In this document: positions 45,501 to 56,509 of the stretch, piece after piece | Numbering within the stretch: position 1 is the stretch's first letter | How the letters are laid out: the number at the start of each line of letters is the position of its first letter | From: Ectocarpus siliculosus | Taxonomy: Eukaryota > Sar > Phaeophyceae > Ectocarpales > Ectocarpaceae | NCBI GenBank assembly: GCA_000310025.1 | Contig: FN649726.1 | Coordinates: forward strand, 299,434-357,022 | Direction of reading: 5' to 3' | Length of the DNA: 57,589 nucleotides | Program-made: the position numbers and the translations under genes | Notes under the pieces: model-generated | What the model saw: the letters and a program-made list of their open reading frames with translations, nothing else | Told to the model about the DNA's origin: nothing | The model's database searches: none

Positions 45501-46109
45501 AGACACCGCTGCAAACTTCCAGCCGTAGATGCCCCTACGACTACAATAGTGCTTGTGCCAAACACGCACTCACTCTGTGGGATGCTTTCCTCGTAGCCCT
45601 GCACGTCTGTACTAAAACACGAGGAAATGGCTCGTCTCAAACTGGGTCTACGCAGAGATTCAAGCAGTTTTATTGTACACAGCACGAGCAAGTGGGATAG
45701 TATTGCCAAGGAATTTGGCAGCAGGCTGCATACCGTGCACCCGCTACTATTCAGATCATGACACCAGTTGAGTATTCCATCTGTGTCACGCGACACCCGC
45801 CTTGCGCTACAGCAGTACTACTCCGTATACAGCAGTACATGCAGATAGATGCTGGGCGAACCTTCGAGAAGGGGGCACGTGGGCACCCTGTACTGCACTT
45901 CTACTCCCCGCTATGCATACGTTACAGTATTGCATTTCTATCTTGTGAGCCGAGAGGCTTAAGCCGTACCTGATAGCTCCCTTAAGCTCGCCAACTGTGC
46001 CCTCTAGAGATATCGAAACCTGCCCAGCAGCTTTGTCCGAAGACGTGAATTTCACCCCGATGGTTGCCGTAGCTGATGCCGCTGACACCGCATCTGCTCC
46101 CTCCGCCAT
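42519..46109 (-). CDS. UBL-PUB-STI1-UIM protein, a ubiquilin-like shuttle with a p97-binding module
   Basis: Four exons, 46109-45970, 44275-43831, 43539-43141 and 42914-42519, join in phase into 459 residues. Residues about 15-88 are a ubiquitin-like domain (FDVEPKRIIFQGRILNKDDQ, LQDCKLKDGLTVVVQV). After an Ala/Pro linker, residues about 163-245 are a PUB domain (VIDNIKAHPTEEKYRKIKRA, NAGFSRK|VGAVPGGEACMR, ALGFVEHG), which in other proteins binds the p97/Cdc48 tail. Two Met/Gln/Asn-rich STI1-like repeats follow (NPAVMQGMMNDPSVQAMM and NPAMAQMAQQMMQDPTALQR), as in ubiquilin/Dsk2 chaperone-binding regions. The C-terminus TEDELIAEAIRRSMED is a textbook ubiquitin-interacting motif in place of the usual UBA. 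The likely role is carrying ubiquitinated clients between Cdc48 and the proteasome; this is inferred from domains. The ATG at 46109 has good context; an upstream ATG at 46160 is possible. Confidence 0.9.
45297..45378. repeat. 11-bp inverted repeat pair
   Basis: AAGTTTTGACG and CGTCAAAACTT flank about 60 bases. GTGTCAATCTCTTCGCGTC- and TGTCAATCTTTCACGTC-like words lie outside in direct orientation. It is a small foldback in intron 1 of the UBL-PUB gene. Confidence 0.55.
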
Positions 46110-46465
46110 TGTTGTTCTAGACTGCTGTTTACCGGCAAATGCAGTGCTGGGATACTGCAAAGGGAATATCTTGCAGCCGAGGAAAACTCAACTCGCGCTG
46201 TTAGGGTTTTGAACCTAGGCACGTGTTTTATGGACGTCGATAGAAGGCCTTTGCCCAGGCTCGTGGGTATGTGTGTGTGACTCCGCAAGAGAGGCAAAAA
46301 GGGGGCACGCGCAGGGAATAAATTAGAGTGAGGTATGGTTATTTCGTTTATTTTTCACCACGTACCCCCTCCCCGTTCCCGTCACCGTGTCGCACACACA
46401 TAGTGCAGCAGCGACAGCCGAATTACAGCCAGACTGGCCTTGGTCACAGAAAAAGACAACACGGT

Positions 46466-49400
46466 ATGACGTCTACGTCGAGATATCTCGGCCATCGCGC
46501 ACTTCGATCGCTTATGTCGAGAACTGCTGCGGAGTCGTTGGGAACACAAGCGAGGCCGGCCCTGGGAGGTGCAGCAGCACAAACTCGCCGCTTTCAAGTG
46601 GCAGCATCATCGGCAAGCACCTCGTCAGCAGCAACAGAGCGTCCGCTGCTGGGCCGCAACCATCCGAGAAGTCGCTGTGAGCCAATCGTTGTTTTGTAGA
46701 CGTCTAGCGTGTACATGCATGCGATTGCTGCTGTCGTTGTGCTCAATGAAGCTCCTCACAGTCTACGCCTGTTGAAGAGCACAGAACTGCAACAAGGGAG
46801 AGGACGAACTGCTGTCGTTTGTCTCGTTGCCACCCCACGTTCTTTCACCTTTGCAGTCAAGGCTGTGCAATTTCGTCCACGCACACACAAACCCGAACTA
46901 CCCACTCCACCCCCGCCCTCGCACCGCACACCCAGCCCCCTGGCTCTCCCAACAGTCCCGAAGTTTTTTCATCCAGACGGAGCCAACGCCCAACCCCAAC
47001 TCCCTCAAGTTCCTACCGGGCCGACCTGTGCTCCCCGCTGAACACGGAACGGGGGTGTACTTCACCCCCGATGATAGGGAGAAGAGGTGGGCAGGAGGCA
47101 CATCGGGGGGGGGGGGGGGGGGGGGCCTCCTTTATTAAAATTTTTCAAAACATTTTTTTTCCACCCCCCCCCTATCCTTTTTACCTTTAACCAAACCATC
47201 CCGGTAAAAAAAACCCTTCTTTTTTGTAAAAACCCCAAAATAATTGATCCTTCCACCCTCTTCCCACCATTTTTTACAAATTACAAAGTTTCTTTTTTAA
47301 TAAAAAATTTTCCCCCCCAAAAAAGCCACCCCAAAAATAATCTAAAAAAAAAATAGCCCCCTTTTTTCCCTGCTTTTCCATCCTTTTTTCTATTCCCAAT
47401 CATCCACCCAAAAAAAAAAACCCTACAACACCCCCTTTTCCAACCAAAATACACCTTCCCCCACCNNNNNNNNNNNNNNNNNNNNNNNNNNNNNNNNNNN
47501 NNNNNNNNNNNNNNNNNNNNNNNNNNNNNNNNNNNNNNNNNNNNNNNNNNNNNNNNNNNNNNNNNACATTCCAGAAGTTTTTTCTTCCAGAGGGAGCCAA
47601 CGCCCAACCCCAATTCCCTCAATTTCTTCCCGGGCCGCCCTGTGCTCCCCGTTGAACAGGGAACGGGGGTGTATTTCCCCCCCGATGATAGGGAAAAGAG
47701 GGGGCCAGGGGGCACTTGGGGGGGGGGGGGGGGGGGTGGCGTCGGTTATGAGAATTTTGCGAGACGTTTTGTGTCAGCGCCACCTCTATCGTGTGTACGT
47801 GTAGCGGAACAATCGGGGTGAGGAGAGCTCTTCGTTTTGGTAAGAACCTGGAATGAATGGATCATTCGAGCGTCTTCAGGCCATTTGTTACAAGTTACAA
47901 GGTGTCTTTTTTATTAGATATTTTTCCCCCCAAAAGAGGCAGCCCAAAAAATGATCTAAAAAAAAGATGGCCCCCTTCTTGCGGTGCTGGTCCATCCTTT
48001 TTTCTATTCCGAGTCATCGACCGAAAAAAAGAGACCCTGCAACGGCCGCTTGTCACACATACATACACCTTCCACCGCTATGGTGATTCGGTGATATCTC
48101 CGCATACAGTGAAGCAACAGCGATGACAAAGGCATCCGCCATGAGCTGTGTGTATGGTCCGTCTTGGGTGGTAGCTGTTAGAGACCACAGGGCGATTGGA
48201 GGCACGGAAACTGAGGTGGCGAGGGTCAACAGCACACCGGAAAAACAACCACCGCGCCAGCAACCAGTTTTTTTTGCTCTTTGGCCAGTGTCGCAACTTT
48301 GGTTTCTCGATGCCCCCTCGCCACCCACTCCAGCACCAGCGATGACAAAGGTATCCGCCATGAGCTGTGTGTATGGTCCGCCTTGTGTGGTGGTTGATAC
48401 AGACCAGGAGGCTGAAGGGCGCTCAAAAATTGTGAGCGCAAGAGTCGTGAACAAGCGGGAAAAATGACCCGCCTCGTCTTCAAGCAATTTTTTTTGCTCT
48501 TTCCGCCCGTGTCGCAACTTTGGTTTATCGATGCTCCCTCGCCGCCCACTCCAGCAACAGCGATGGCAAAGGTATCCGTCATGAGCTGCGCGTATGGTCC
48601 GTCTTGTGTGGTGGTTGACACAGATCAGGAGGCTATAGCGCGCCCAAAAGTTGGGTTCGCAAAAGTTGACAGCACACCAACAAAGACCCCCCGCTGCTGC
48701 GTCCAGACTCTCTCGGTTCGTTTGCCGCTTGTTTGCGCCGCACACATCGGGTTGTCCACTTGGTCCAGCCGAATGAAAAAGCACGCTACCGCTGATGCTA
48801 CTGAGTCTGCACCAGTCACATGACACTGCTCGTGTGAACACCGTTAGAGTTTGCGGGGATCAACCGTCGAGAGATTTGTAGGTAGCGTCATGTGGTTGTG
48901 ACCAAAAAAAGACCACAGAAAAAGACAGCCCCGACTTAACCAAAACTGCCCCAGAAAAAGACAGGATGGGTGTCCAAAACAGGTTGTCTTTTTTTGTTGG
49001 CCTTTTTTCCCTGAAAAAAGACACCGTTGTTAAGCTGTCTTTTTTTGGGCTGTCTTTTTCTCAAAAAGGGACGAACCAAAAAATAATCTAGCAAAAAGAT
49101 GACCCCCTTGTTACGGTGCTGGTCGATCCTTTTTGCTCATCCGCCAAAAAAAATGACCCTGCAACAAGTGCAACGGCCGTTCGTCACACATTAAGTACCT
49201 TGGCACCGAGTTGGTTTTTCGGTGATATCTCCGCACAGAGCGAAGCATCAGCAACTGTAAAGCTATCCCCCGCGAGCTGGGTGCTTGGTCCGCCTTGTGT
49301 GGCGGCTGATCGAGACCACAGGGCAGTGGGAGGCACGGCAACTGAGGTGGCGAGAGTCAACAGCACCTTGAAAAACCCCACCGCGCCAACAACCAGCTCT

Positions 49401-52400
49401 TTTTGCTCTTTTTTGCCCATGCCGCAACTTTGGTTCATGGATGCTCCCTCGCCACACACTGAAACAACAGCGATGACAAAGGTATCCGCCACGAGCTATG
49501 TGTATGGTCCGTCTTGTGTGGTGGTTGATACAGACCAGGAGGCTGACGGGCGGTCAGAGGTTGTGAGCGCGAGAGTGGTGGACAAGCGGGAAAAATGACC
49601 CGCCACGTCTCCAAGCATATTTTTTGTTCTTTTTCCCGTGTTGCAACTTTGGTTTATCGATGCTCCCTCGTCACACACCGAAGCAACAGCGATGACAAAG
49701 GTATCCGCCATGAGCTGTGCGTCTGATTCGTCTTGTGTGGTGATTGATACAGACTAGGACGCTATAGGTCGCCCAGAAGTTGGGTTCGCAAAAGTTGACT
49801 GTGCACCAAAAAGACCCACCGCTGCTGCGTCCAGGCTCGTTCGGCTCGTTTGCCGCTTGTTTGCCGCACACACCGGGTTGTCCACCTGGTCAGCCGAATG
49901 ACAACATTACGTCTATCGCCGAGGCTACTGACTCCGTACCAGTCACATGACACGACTCGTGCGAATACCGTTAGAGTTTGCGGGGATCATCCGTCGAGAT
50001 ATTCAAGTTTGTGGGCAAGTGTCATGTGTTGTGACAGAAAAAGGGCAACAAAAAAAGACAGTCCCATCCTGTCGCAAAGTTGCCCGAAAAGAGACAGGAT
50101 GGCGCTGTCTTTTTCTTCTGTCCCTTTATCGAAGGTCCAAAAATGCAAAAAAAGACAACGTAACAAGTGGTTCTTTGGCCAGTTGTCCCTTTTTGAGAAA
50201 AAGACAGCCCAAAAAAGGACAGCTTAACAAGTGGCCTAAGAAGGGGTTCTGTGGCCAGTTGTCTTTTTTTGAGAAGGAAAAAGAAGAAGACAGCTCCAAC
50301 AAAGAACCGTAAGAAATGGCCTCACTGCTGGGTCTCTTTTCCTTGCCTGAGGAAAGGGTGCCCGAAAAAAAAGTTCTCCAACACCTACGTACCCCCCCCC
50401 CCCCGGGAGGGCCGAAAAAAGGTTTTCGACTTTGTGCTTCTCATGGGGCTTAGAGCCCACGGCACGCAAGTAGCTTATGTGCGACGTGTCGTGTACAACA
50501 AGTGACGACGTTCGTGTGCAACAAGTGACGACGTTACACGCATAGATAGTTTGAGTGGAGTAGGTGCTCTCTTGGTGTGCTACGTTCCCATTTGTGTGAT
50601 CATGGCTTCGGGGTTCGCAAGAAAGGGTCCTAGCTCGTGCATAGGGTACCCCACGGAAAAAATGGTTCCCCACCGTGGGCCCCCTATGCTTTTATATTGG
50701 AATTCGAGTACCGGTACCCCCCCCAAAAAAAAACTCCCAAATAAGAAAATGGGTACGTAGATGTCGGAGAAATCTTTTTCGGGCACCCTTGCCTGAGGTG
50801 TAAAGCTTTTAGTCAACACTCGCTACTGCTGATACTTGAACACGCCCCTTCGACTGTAGTACTGTGGTATTATCTCGAACGAGCAAGTTTTCTGTGAGTA
50901 AATGTATATGTTCTAGAAAGCTGCTCGCAGCACGTGTGCTCAATTCTCCCGTACTTGTTGAACGCTGTGCTATCATGACATTCCGAACCAACCACCAACA
51001 ACATGACCACCCCGTCCGTCCTAAGCAGCCAGAGTCCTTTGGCGGTCGCTCTACTGAGCTTGGAGGGTGTTGCGGGCGTCTTTCTCGGAACCGACTTCAT
51101 CACCATTTCCAAGGTGAAGAGAGAGGAGGGGGGGTCCAGTCTCACCTCTACCAAGCGGAGACTCCACCCATTGGATGTCTATTTGGAGGGTTCGATTCGC
51201 GAAATGTTGGCGACAAGAGTCGAGCTCAGCATCCTCGCTTTGGTGCTGATGTTGGTGATACATTCACCCACTGCTTGCTGTTTATAGCGTGATTTTACAA
51301 CACGACGGGTCGAAGCTCGGACCGCGGGGAATGGGGCAATAGGTAGCGCTCGGGGAGGGAGCTGGCTGGCATGGTCGATTCCCATCCTTCTCTCTGCGTG
51401 TTCTGGTTGTTACAAAACCCTTTTTCTTTTGTTGGTTTTACCTAACCCAAGGAATGCACGAGGCGTGGCATCTCGAAGCTTGGATGCGATGGAAAATACG
51501 CATGTAACGGTGGTTGCCTTCTTGCAAGTCTCTGTTGTACCGAGTATCCCCATCTACATGTACCTTGCGCAATATTCCGCAGTACCGGTGTGGATGGATG
51601 CGTGTCTTCTCGAGAAAAATAACGCATTTCTTTAGAAACTCTGGCATCAATTGTGTGTTACTCTCACATGAACAGGATGTTTCTTTGGCCACACACACCG
51701 CAAAGTTGTTCAACAGGCAGGTGTCCACCCAACCGAGCACAAGCTTTCCGTGTCTCCTCCACTACAGCGAAGCCATCGAATCATTGCCGCAGTTGCTTCT
51801 CTCTCGAGAAAGGCGAAGTTTTTCACCGCGATTTTCGGTGCTAGTGACGACGGAGATTCGTTTTTCTGCTCCCCTCGAGGACAAGGGAGGTACTCGATAG
51901 AGGTTGTACCTTGTGTTGAGTTTTCATGTGTGAAGTGTGTAGGCAGCCAATTTGATCGCTGCAGGAACAATGGCAACTGCAGCACGATTGAACCCTCTTC
52001 AACGACGGGAAGTATTCGATGGAGGCTATGCCGCATGTCAAGTTTTAAAAGTGTGAAGACAGCAACCACAATAACAGCAGCAGCAACAGTAACACCACCA
52101 GCACCATTTGCCCCTCTTCGTCAACGACGGTAGCACGACGAGGGCGGCTGGACCCTCATGAAGCCGGTCGTATTCGGCGAGATCATGGACTTCTTTGCAG
52201 AGGGCAAGCCGGTCATGTTGGCCGAGCCGGTGGTCACCGACACGACCATTCTCGACGATGATGATGAAGTGGTGGCCATGATCAAGGAGCTCTTGCAGGA
52301 GCGGGTGAGAGAAGGCGCAGCAACTCGCGATTAGGGGTGGTGGCTATTTTGGCGCCTTGATGATCGCCCGACGGGAGACCTAAAAATGTCCCATCGAGGG

Positions 52401-53950
52401 GGGAGAGAGTCGAAAGCGTATGCGCGGAATTGTTGTAGGTTTGGTCCGTTGATTGTGGGTCGATTCGATTGGGGCGAGCTTGTTTGTGTAGCCTCCCCCA
52501 ATGAGGACCATCAACTGGGAGCTGACGAAGCCGCAGTTGCCTTACGGGGTCAGGGCGTGCCGCCTTTTTTGCCCGCAAGAGACCGCCCCTGCGTTCGTGC
52601 CGTGTAGCGGTGTGGAGAGGCAACAAGAGGAGCACCACGCACGGCCGCCTACGGCGGTCATTGGTGGACACGCGCACGTTCTGTTCGCGCGACAAACTGT
52701 GGACAGAACCCGCATCACCTTGAAAAACGTTCTGACACATCAATACAACTTGCAGACCCTTGTTTTGCTAGTGTCTGCCTCGTCCATCCGTTTCTTCGCG
52801 GACGCGTGTTGTGTCGCGTTTGTGGTCTTCCCACGTTTAAGGCTAAGCTAGCCCGTGATCACGGGAATCGACGGCGTCAAGTGTTAAATCGGTACGGACA
52901 GAAGGAGGTACTGGGTGTAGAGAGATCGGAACGGTTTTTCATGTAAAGACAAGACAACCCTAAACAACAAAAATTAACATAAACCTTCTGGGTGGCAGGT
53001 GAGACCGGCGGTACAGGAGGACGGAGGGGACATCTTCTACAGGGGCTTCGACCCGAACACGGGCACCGTCAACGTGCAGCTCGCCGGCTCCTGCGTCGGC
53101 TGCCCGAGCTCCACCGTGACCCTCAAGAACGGGGTAGAGAAGATGCTGATGCACTACATCCCGGAGGTGACCATATGGGCAAAAATGCAGCAAAAAAATA
53201 CCCTTAAAAGCAAGAGGCAATCGAAGCAGGTGTTTGTGTGAGTGACGTAGGGTCTCCCTTTCTCGCTTTTCGCGACTCTGCCGTTTCTTAGACGCTAGTC
53301 TTGCCCCCTAGTTCCAGAATTTCCTTGACTGTTGCCATGAAATATCGCGTGCTTAAAAAACCAATTCGGTTGTCAATGGTCGTTGATTTGTGCCACGCGT
53401 TGTTTTCTCAACGATCAGCGTTTGATAAAATCCATGACGACAATAGGTCGCTCCCCTTCTCGGGTGTGCTGGTTCTGCCCGGCTTGGCTTAAAAAACGAC
53501 GCCGCTGTGGTGACTACTCTCGATGAGAGCAAAGACACACCATCAAACTAGGCCAAACAAGTGAAGCAAGTGGGATGAAAGACCCCGCCGGGTGACGTCG
53601 AAAAATTCCGACACACTTCGGCTCGTCCCTGGCGGACACTTTCTGTTTTCTTGCCTTTTTTTAGTATTTTTTCTCCTTGTATTCTATTCTTAAGGTTGAA
53701 TGTTGTTGTTGTTGTTGTTGTTGTTACCGTTAGTGCAGTTGTGGTGGTGATTACTTCGTCGTCGTCGTCGATGCTGTTGGCAATGGTGGTGTGGTGATAT
53801 TTTTGTATTCGTTGCTGCCTGTTGGTCTGGTTCTGTCAGGTGACGGCCGTCAACGCCGTCGAGGACGAGGAGCTGAAACAGGTCAACCAGAAGGAGGTCA
53901 ACGAGCTGGAGGACCGGCTCAAGGCAGCAGGGGTGCCCTTCGAACCATGA
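46466..53950 (+). CDS. NFU1: NFU1-type iron-sulfur cluster scaffold
   Basis: Recognised exons: 46956-47086, 51029-51113, 52134-52304, 52999-53166 and 53840-53950, all in phase with GT-AG borders. The N-domain reads [57 protein letters not shown] and [14 protein letters not shown]. The NifU-like domain reads [14 protein letters not shown] and [20 protein letters not shown], whose CxxC binds the cluster in a dimer, and ends [17 protein letters not shown] final charged helix precedes TGA at 53948-53950. NFU1 delivers [4Fe-4S] clusters to mitochondrial enzymes. The frame from ATG 46466 ([20 protein letters not shown]) looks like a mitochondrial presequence. A donor at 46597 (CAA|gtggca) would fit phase, and a stronger one at 46676 would not, so exon 1 is provisional. 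A corrupted second copy of exon 2 lies at 47566-47700. Confidence 0.93.
47087..47737. other. Assembly gap with a false duplication of NFU1 exon 2
   Basis: 100 Ns lie at 47466-47565. The 47127-47465 stretch is a G-poor, homopolymer-inflated version of clean sequence at 47740-48080. The 47566-47700 stretch is an error-laden version of the clean exon at 46956-47086. The two versions meet at G-runs 47105-47125 and 47718-47736. Confidence 0.9.
47950..50030. repeat. Higher-order tandem repeat in NFU1 intron 2
   Basis: Two blocks (about 47950-48900 and 49085-50030, offset about 1.13 kb) each hold three related units of about 220 bp, with the word GATGACAAAGGTATCCGCCA or a variant near 48122, 48342, 48563, about 49250, 49472 and 49692. 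Units 1, 2 and 3 have distinct tails and appear in the same order in both blocks. Open frames exist on both strands, but the unit length is not a multiple of three and the frame changes between units, so coding is unlikely. Confidence 0.85.
48895..50290. repeat. Clustered AAAAAGACA / TGTCTTTTT words in both orientations
   Basis: After each repeat block (48895-49080 and 50035-50290), the words AAAAAGACA and TGTCTTTTT alternate many times, so the strand could fold into several competing hairpins. The second cluster also repeats AACAAGTGG and TGGCCAGTTGTC. Confidence 0.75.
50344..50798. mobile_element. Inverted-repeat element of about 455 bp in NFU1 intron 2
   Basis: The left end has AAAGGGTGCCCGAAAAA then TTCTCCAACACCTACGTACC. 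The right end, reverse-complemented, has CAAGGGTGCCCGAAAAAGAT then TTCTCCGACATCTACGTACC. The arms are about 48 bp and are followed inward by C-runs. No transposase is present. Confidence 0.8.
51884..52057. repeat. Two diverged direct repeats of about 52 bp, spaced 121 bp
   Basis: GGAGGTACTCGATAGAGGTT...TGTGTGAAG at 51884 and GGAAGTATTCGATGGAGGCT...GTGTGAAG at 52005. They lie in the NFU1 intron before the exon at 52134. Confidence 0.7.
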
Positions 53951-56204
53951 CCCCAATCGCCGAGCAGAGAACCAGCAGCAGCAGTCCCCGAGAACGCCAC
54001 GTGGTTTGTCCACCCGGACACCTCGCCATCGACAGGCCGGTTGTAATTAATCCTTTGGGCTCTTCGTTTAGCTTCCCCACGGACCCCTCGCTATCGACAA
54101 GCCGCTCGTTGTAGTCCTTTGGCTCGTCGTGGTGCTGAACGTGTGTCTTTCCCGTGAGGCTACTCGCGCTACGCAAAAAAGCGAGGCAACGCCCAGTGCT
54201 ACAGACGGTGCCACGAGGCACCGGGGGGCCTGGCCAAATCGGAAGACGGTGCCGGTACGGAATAGGCACCACGACATCGTTGGGGGGGGACGGGACGAGA
54301 ACCGAACCAGGAGTGTCGGTCGAAATTTGGGCGACGTTGTCAGCGAACGGGGCTAGCAGCCCGCCTGTTGATCGGAAAAGCGATGAGTGTTTCGATCGAA
54401 AAAAAAACACCCGTTTTCGAAAAATGGATGGTGGTTTCAACGGGGCTGACTGCCTACCTGTTGAACTTTGTGGTGAAAAAGCGAACTTTTTCGACCGCAA
54501 GTAAACGTAGCACATCTCTCTTCTCGTTACCGGAAACAGGGAGTGGTGCTTCCTCCGTCTCTTGCCTTGCGGGCAGCGAGCCCTCCCTTTGTTTCTTTTT
54601 GTGTTGTTGTCCACCCATAGCCTTCGTGCGTCGTGACGTTTTGAGAGCAGACAGCACACCAGTCCCCACGGAGACACGTGCCTGCTCTGCGGTATGGAAT
54701 ACCGCGAGATGTGGAACAAACACGCCTCTTCGCCAGAGGGTTGCTTTTGGAGTCGGTGGCGTGTTTGTTGCTTCGTGTGACGGGAGCAAGCACTGATGGC
54801 GCACTCGTTCAAGGCGGTTGGGGTAAAGGTTGGTTCGGTGTGTCGGACAACCAGACGGTGCTATTCGATACCACCATTTACTCGGGAAAGTAGGCATTTA
54901 CGTGGGGCGTGAGTTTTGTTGTTTTCAGGGTGGGGGTGGAGTATTATCAGCGATTGTGAGGTTTTCGGGTCGGGTGGGGGTGTTCTGTTGCTGCCTGATC
55001 ATCACGAGTGGATTTTACTGTTTACTACCGTCGGACCTCGTGCCCGCACGGTGAGGCGGGCAACCTAAACGTGTTGGTTGTTGTTGTCGTCGATCTGATG
55101 AGTCGGTGATTCTCGTTCTTCTCTGTTGACGCTCGGATGAGGAAAGATTTGAAATATGCTGAGCCTGGTGCTACGCGTCAATAAAAGCATGAACAAACTA
55201 GGTGCGACAGCAAGAGATGATTATTTTCGGCTGTCTACTGCTGCCGTTATACGTAATAGGTCTTGGTGGGTGTTGACGGAGTTTTCACCTTCCATCTAAC
55301 GAAGAACATATGTGGAGCACGACTCGAACGTAGACCCGTTTTCCCCGTGAACAATGCCTCCTTGCCTACGTACACCCCCCCTCCGTATCATTCAGACACG
55401 GAACCCTTCGGTAGGAACAAGAGCATACGACGGTGTCGCGGTCAGGGTGCTCTCGAGCCCCGAAGGGTTCCCCCCCAAGGTTGTGGTGTCGTCGGGAACA
55501 ACGGCTCGGAAAAAGCAATCGCTATCACAAACTGCTCTTCTGGCAGACTAGGCGATCATTCACCAAAATCCCTTCCTCGCTTGTCCCGCTACAGGAGTTA
55601 GCGCACTTTGTCTGTCTGTCCAGTCCGATGGAAGAACACCAGAGTTTTGGCACTAATTTGTTGGGAGGGGCAGCAGGCTCCCCATCGAAGGCTGGTCCGC
55701 TGGCGCCTAGTCTTACCTCCTTCATTTCCTTACAAGAACAGACGACATAAATTAAAAACGAAACCGCTCATCAAGGGCTCGACATCTACTGGTGATCCAC
55801 GCTCCTTTATACCGCACACCAAAGATGCACCCCAAATGTCCTTGGCAACCTACGAACTGCTGGGCGTGCGACACAGCACACCACCCCGCCTGAAGTCGTC
55901 CGGCCTGCACAGCTCTGTCGCGGAGACCCCCGCTGACGTCATCAGCGCAGCCCACACCTGAGCCAATCGCTCGCTTCACTCGAAGGCCTTGTAAGAGTGC
56001 ATTTCAGGGCGACATGCGTTGAGTCTGTGGGTCCCGCACATGGCAGCGGATTGGCGCATTCGACCCTCAGGTCAAAGATGAGGGCGGCGTTTGACCGTGG
56101 GCGCAGTATGCAGAGGGAGAGATCCAGCGCACAGAAAACGCCACTTTGTGGTCGAAACCTGTTTTTCGATTTCTACCAAAAACACAACTGTTTCTTGTTG
56201 CAAT
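53951..56204. other. Intergenic between convergent NFU1 and HECT genes
   Basis: No supported gene. A GC-rich 54140-54800 stretch has long overlapping frames on both strands (up to 297 codons on -) but no motif. NFU1 3' UTR and polyadenylation signals should lie in the left few hundred bases. Confidence 0.45.
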
Positions 56205-56340
56205 CATACGACGTCAAACGATGCAACGCTGTTGACAGCCTGCAGCAGCTGTGCGCCCTACACTTTTTTTTTTTTTTTTTTACGACATCAAACGATGCGG
56301 TGTTATGATTGACAGCCTGAGCGGCTTGTGCCGCAGCGCC
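56205..56340 (-). pseudogene. Two decayed copies of the HECT gene's last codons
   Basis: The stretches 56205-56263 and 56281-56340 repeat the region covering the final 17 or so codons and stop of the HECT exon (CATACGACGTCAAACGATGC and TACGACATCAAACGATGCGG, then GACAGCCTG and GCTTGTGCCGCAGC). Both are frameshifted relative to the exon. A T-run separates them. Confidence 0.85.
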
Positions 56341-56350
56341 GAATCCTTTT

Positions 56351-56509
56351 TCATACGACGTCAAACGATGCGGTGTTGTTGACGGCCTGCAGCAGCTTGT
56401 GCCGCAGCACGGACTCCTTGTCATAGTCTGGAACGTCCAGCTGGAAGAAGCACGTGTGGGCCGCGGGGAGCGCCGCCGACCTGGGCTGACAGCGCACGGT
56501 GATCTCCAA
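56351..56509 (-). CDS. Terminal exon of a HECT-type E3 ubiquitin ligase
   Basis: One - strand exon with acceptor gaaaccgcag encodes 52 residues ending at TGA 56351-56353. It reads LEITVRCQPRSAALPAAHTC, then FFQLDVPDYDKESVLRHKLL and QAVNNTASFDVV. LPxAHTCFxQLDxPxY is the conserved end of the HECT C-lobe, and the Cys in HTC accepts ubiquitin from the E2 as a thioester. HECT proteins normally end some 20-30 residues after this Cys, as here. All upstream exons lie to the right, beyond the window or in the poor-quality tail; none are recognisable in 56510-57589. Substrate-binding domains are therefore unknown. Confidence 0.93.
   Translation of the reverse strand: MEITVRCQPRSAALPAAHTCFFQLDVPDYDKESVLRHKLLQAVNNTASFDVV

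Noticed and set aside
47566-47700. Genuine second NFU1 exon 2 (alternative exon)
   Set aside because: It is an error-ridden copy abutting an N gap. The pattern of homopolymer errors fits a misassembled read end better than a duplication.
48053-48841. 262-codon - strand open frame through the 220-bp repeats
   Set aside because: Units are not multiples of three, so successive units are read in different frames. Comparable frames exist on the + strand. No motif.
48122-49760. CRISPR array
   Set aside because: Units are about 220 bp, diverged, without short identical repeats and unique spacers. The window is eukaryotic.
53919-54812. 297-codon - strand open frame
   Set aside because: It overlaps the end of NFU1, has no recognisable domain or splice signals, and the + strand is equally open.
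26648-56509. A functional ubiquitin gene cluster
   Set aside because: RING, UBL-PUB-UIM and HECT genes lie on different strands with NFU1 and MsrB among them. These families are large, so chance proximity is the simpler view.
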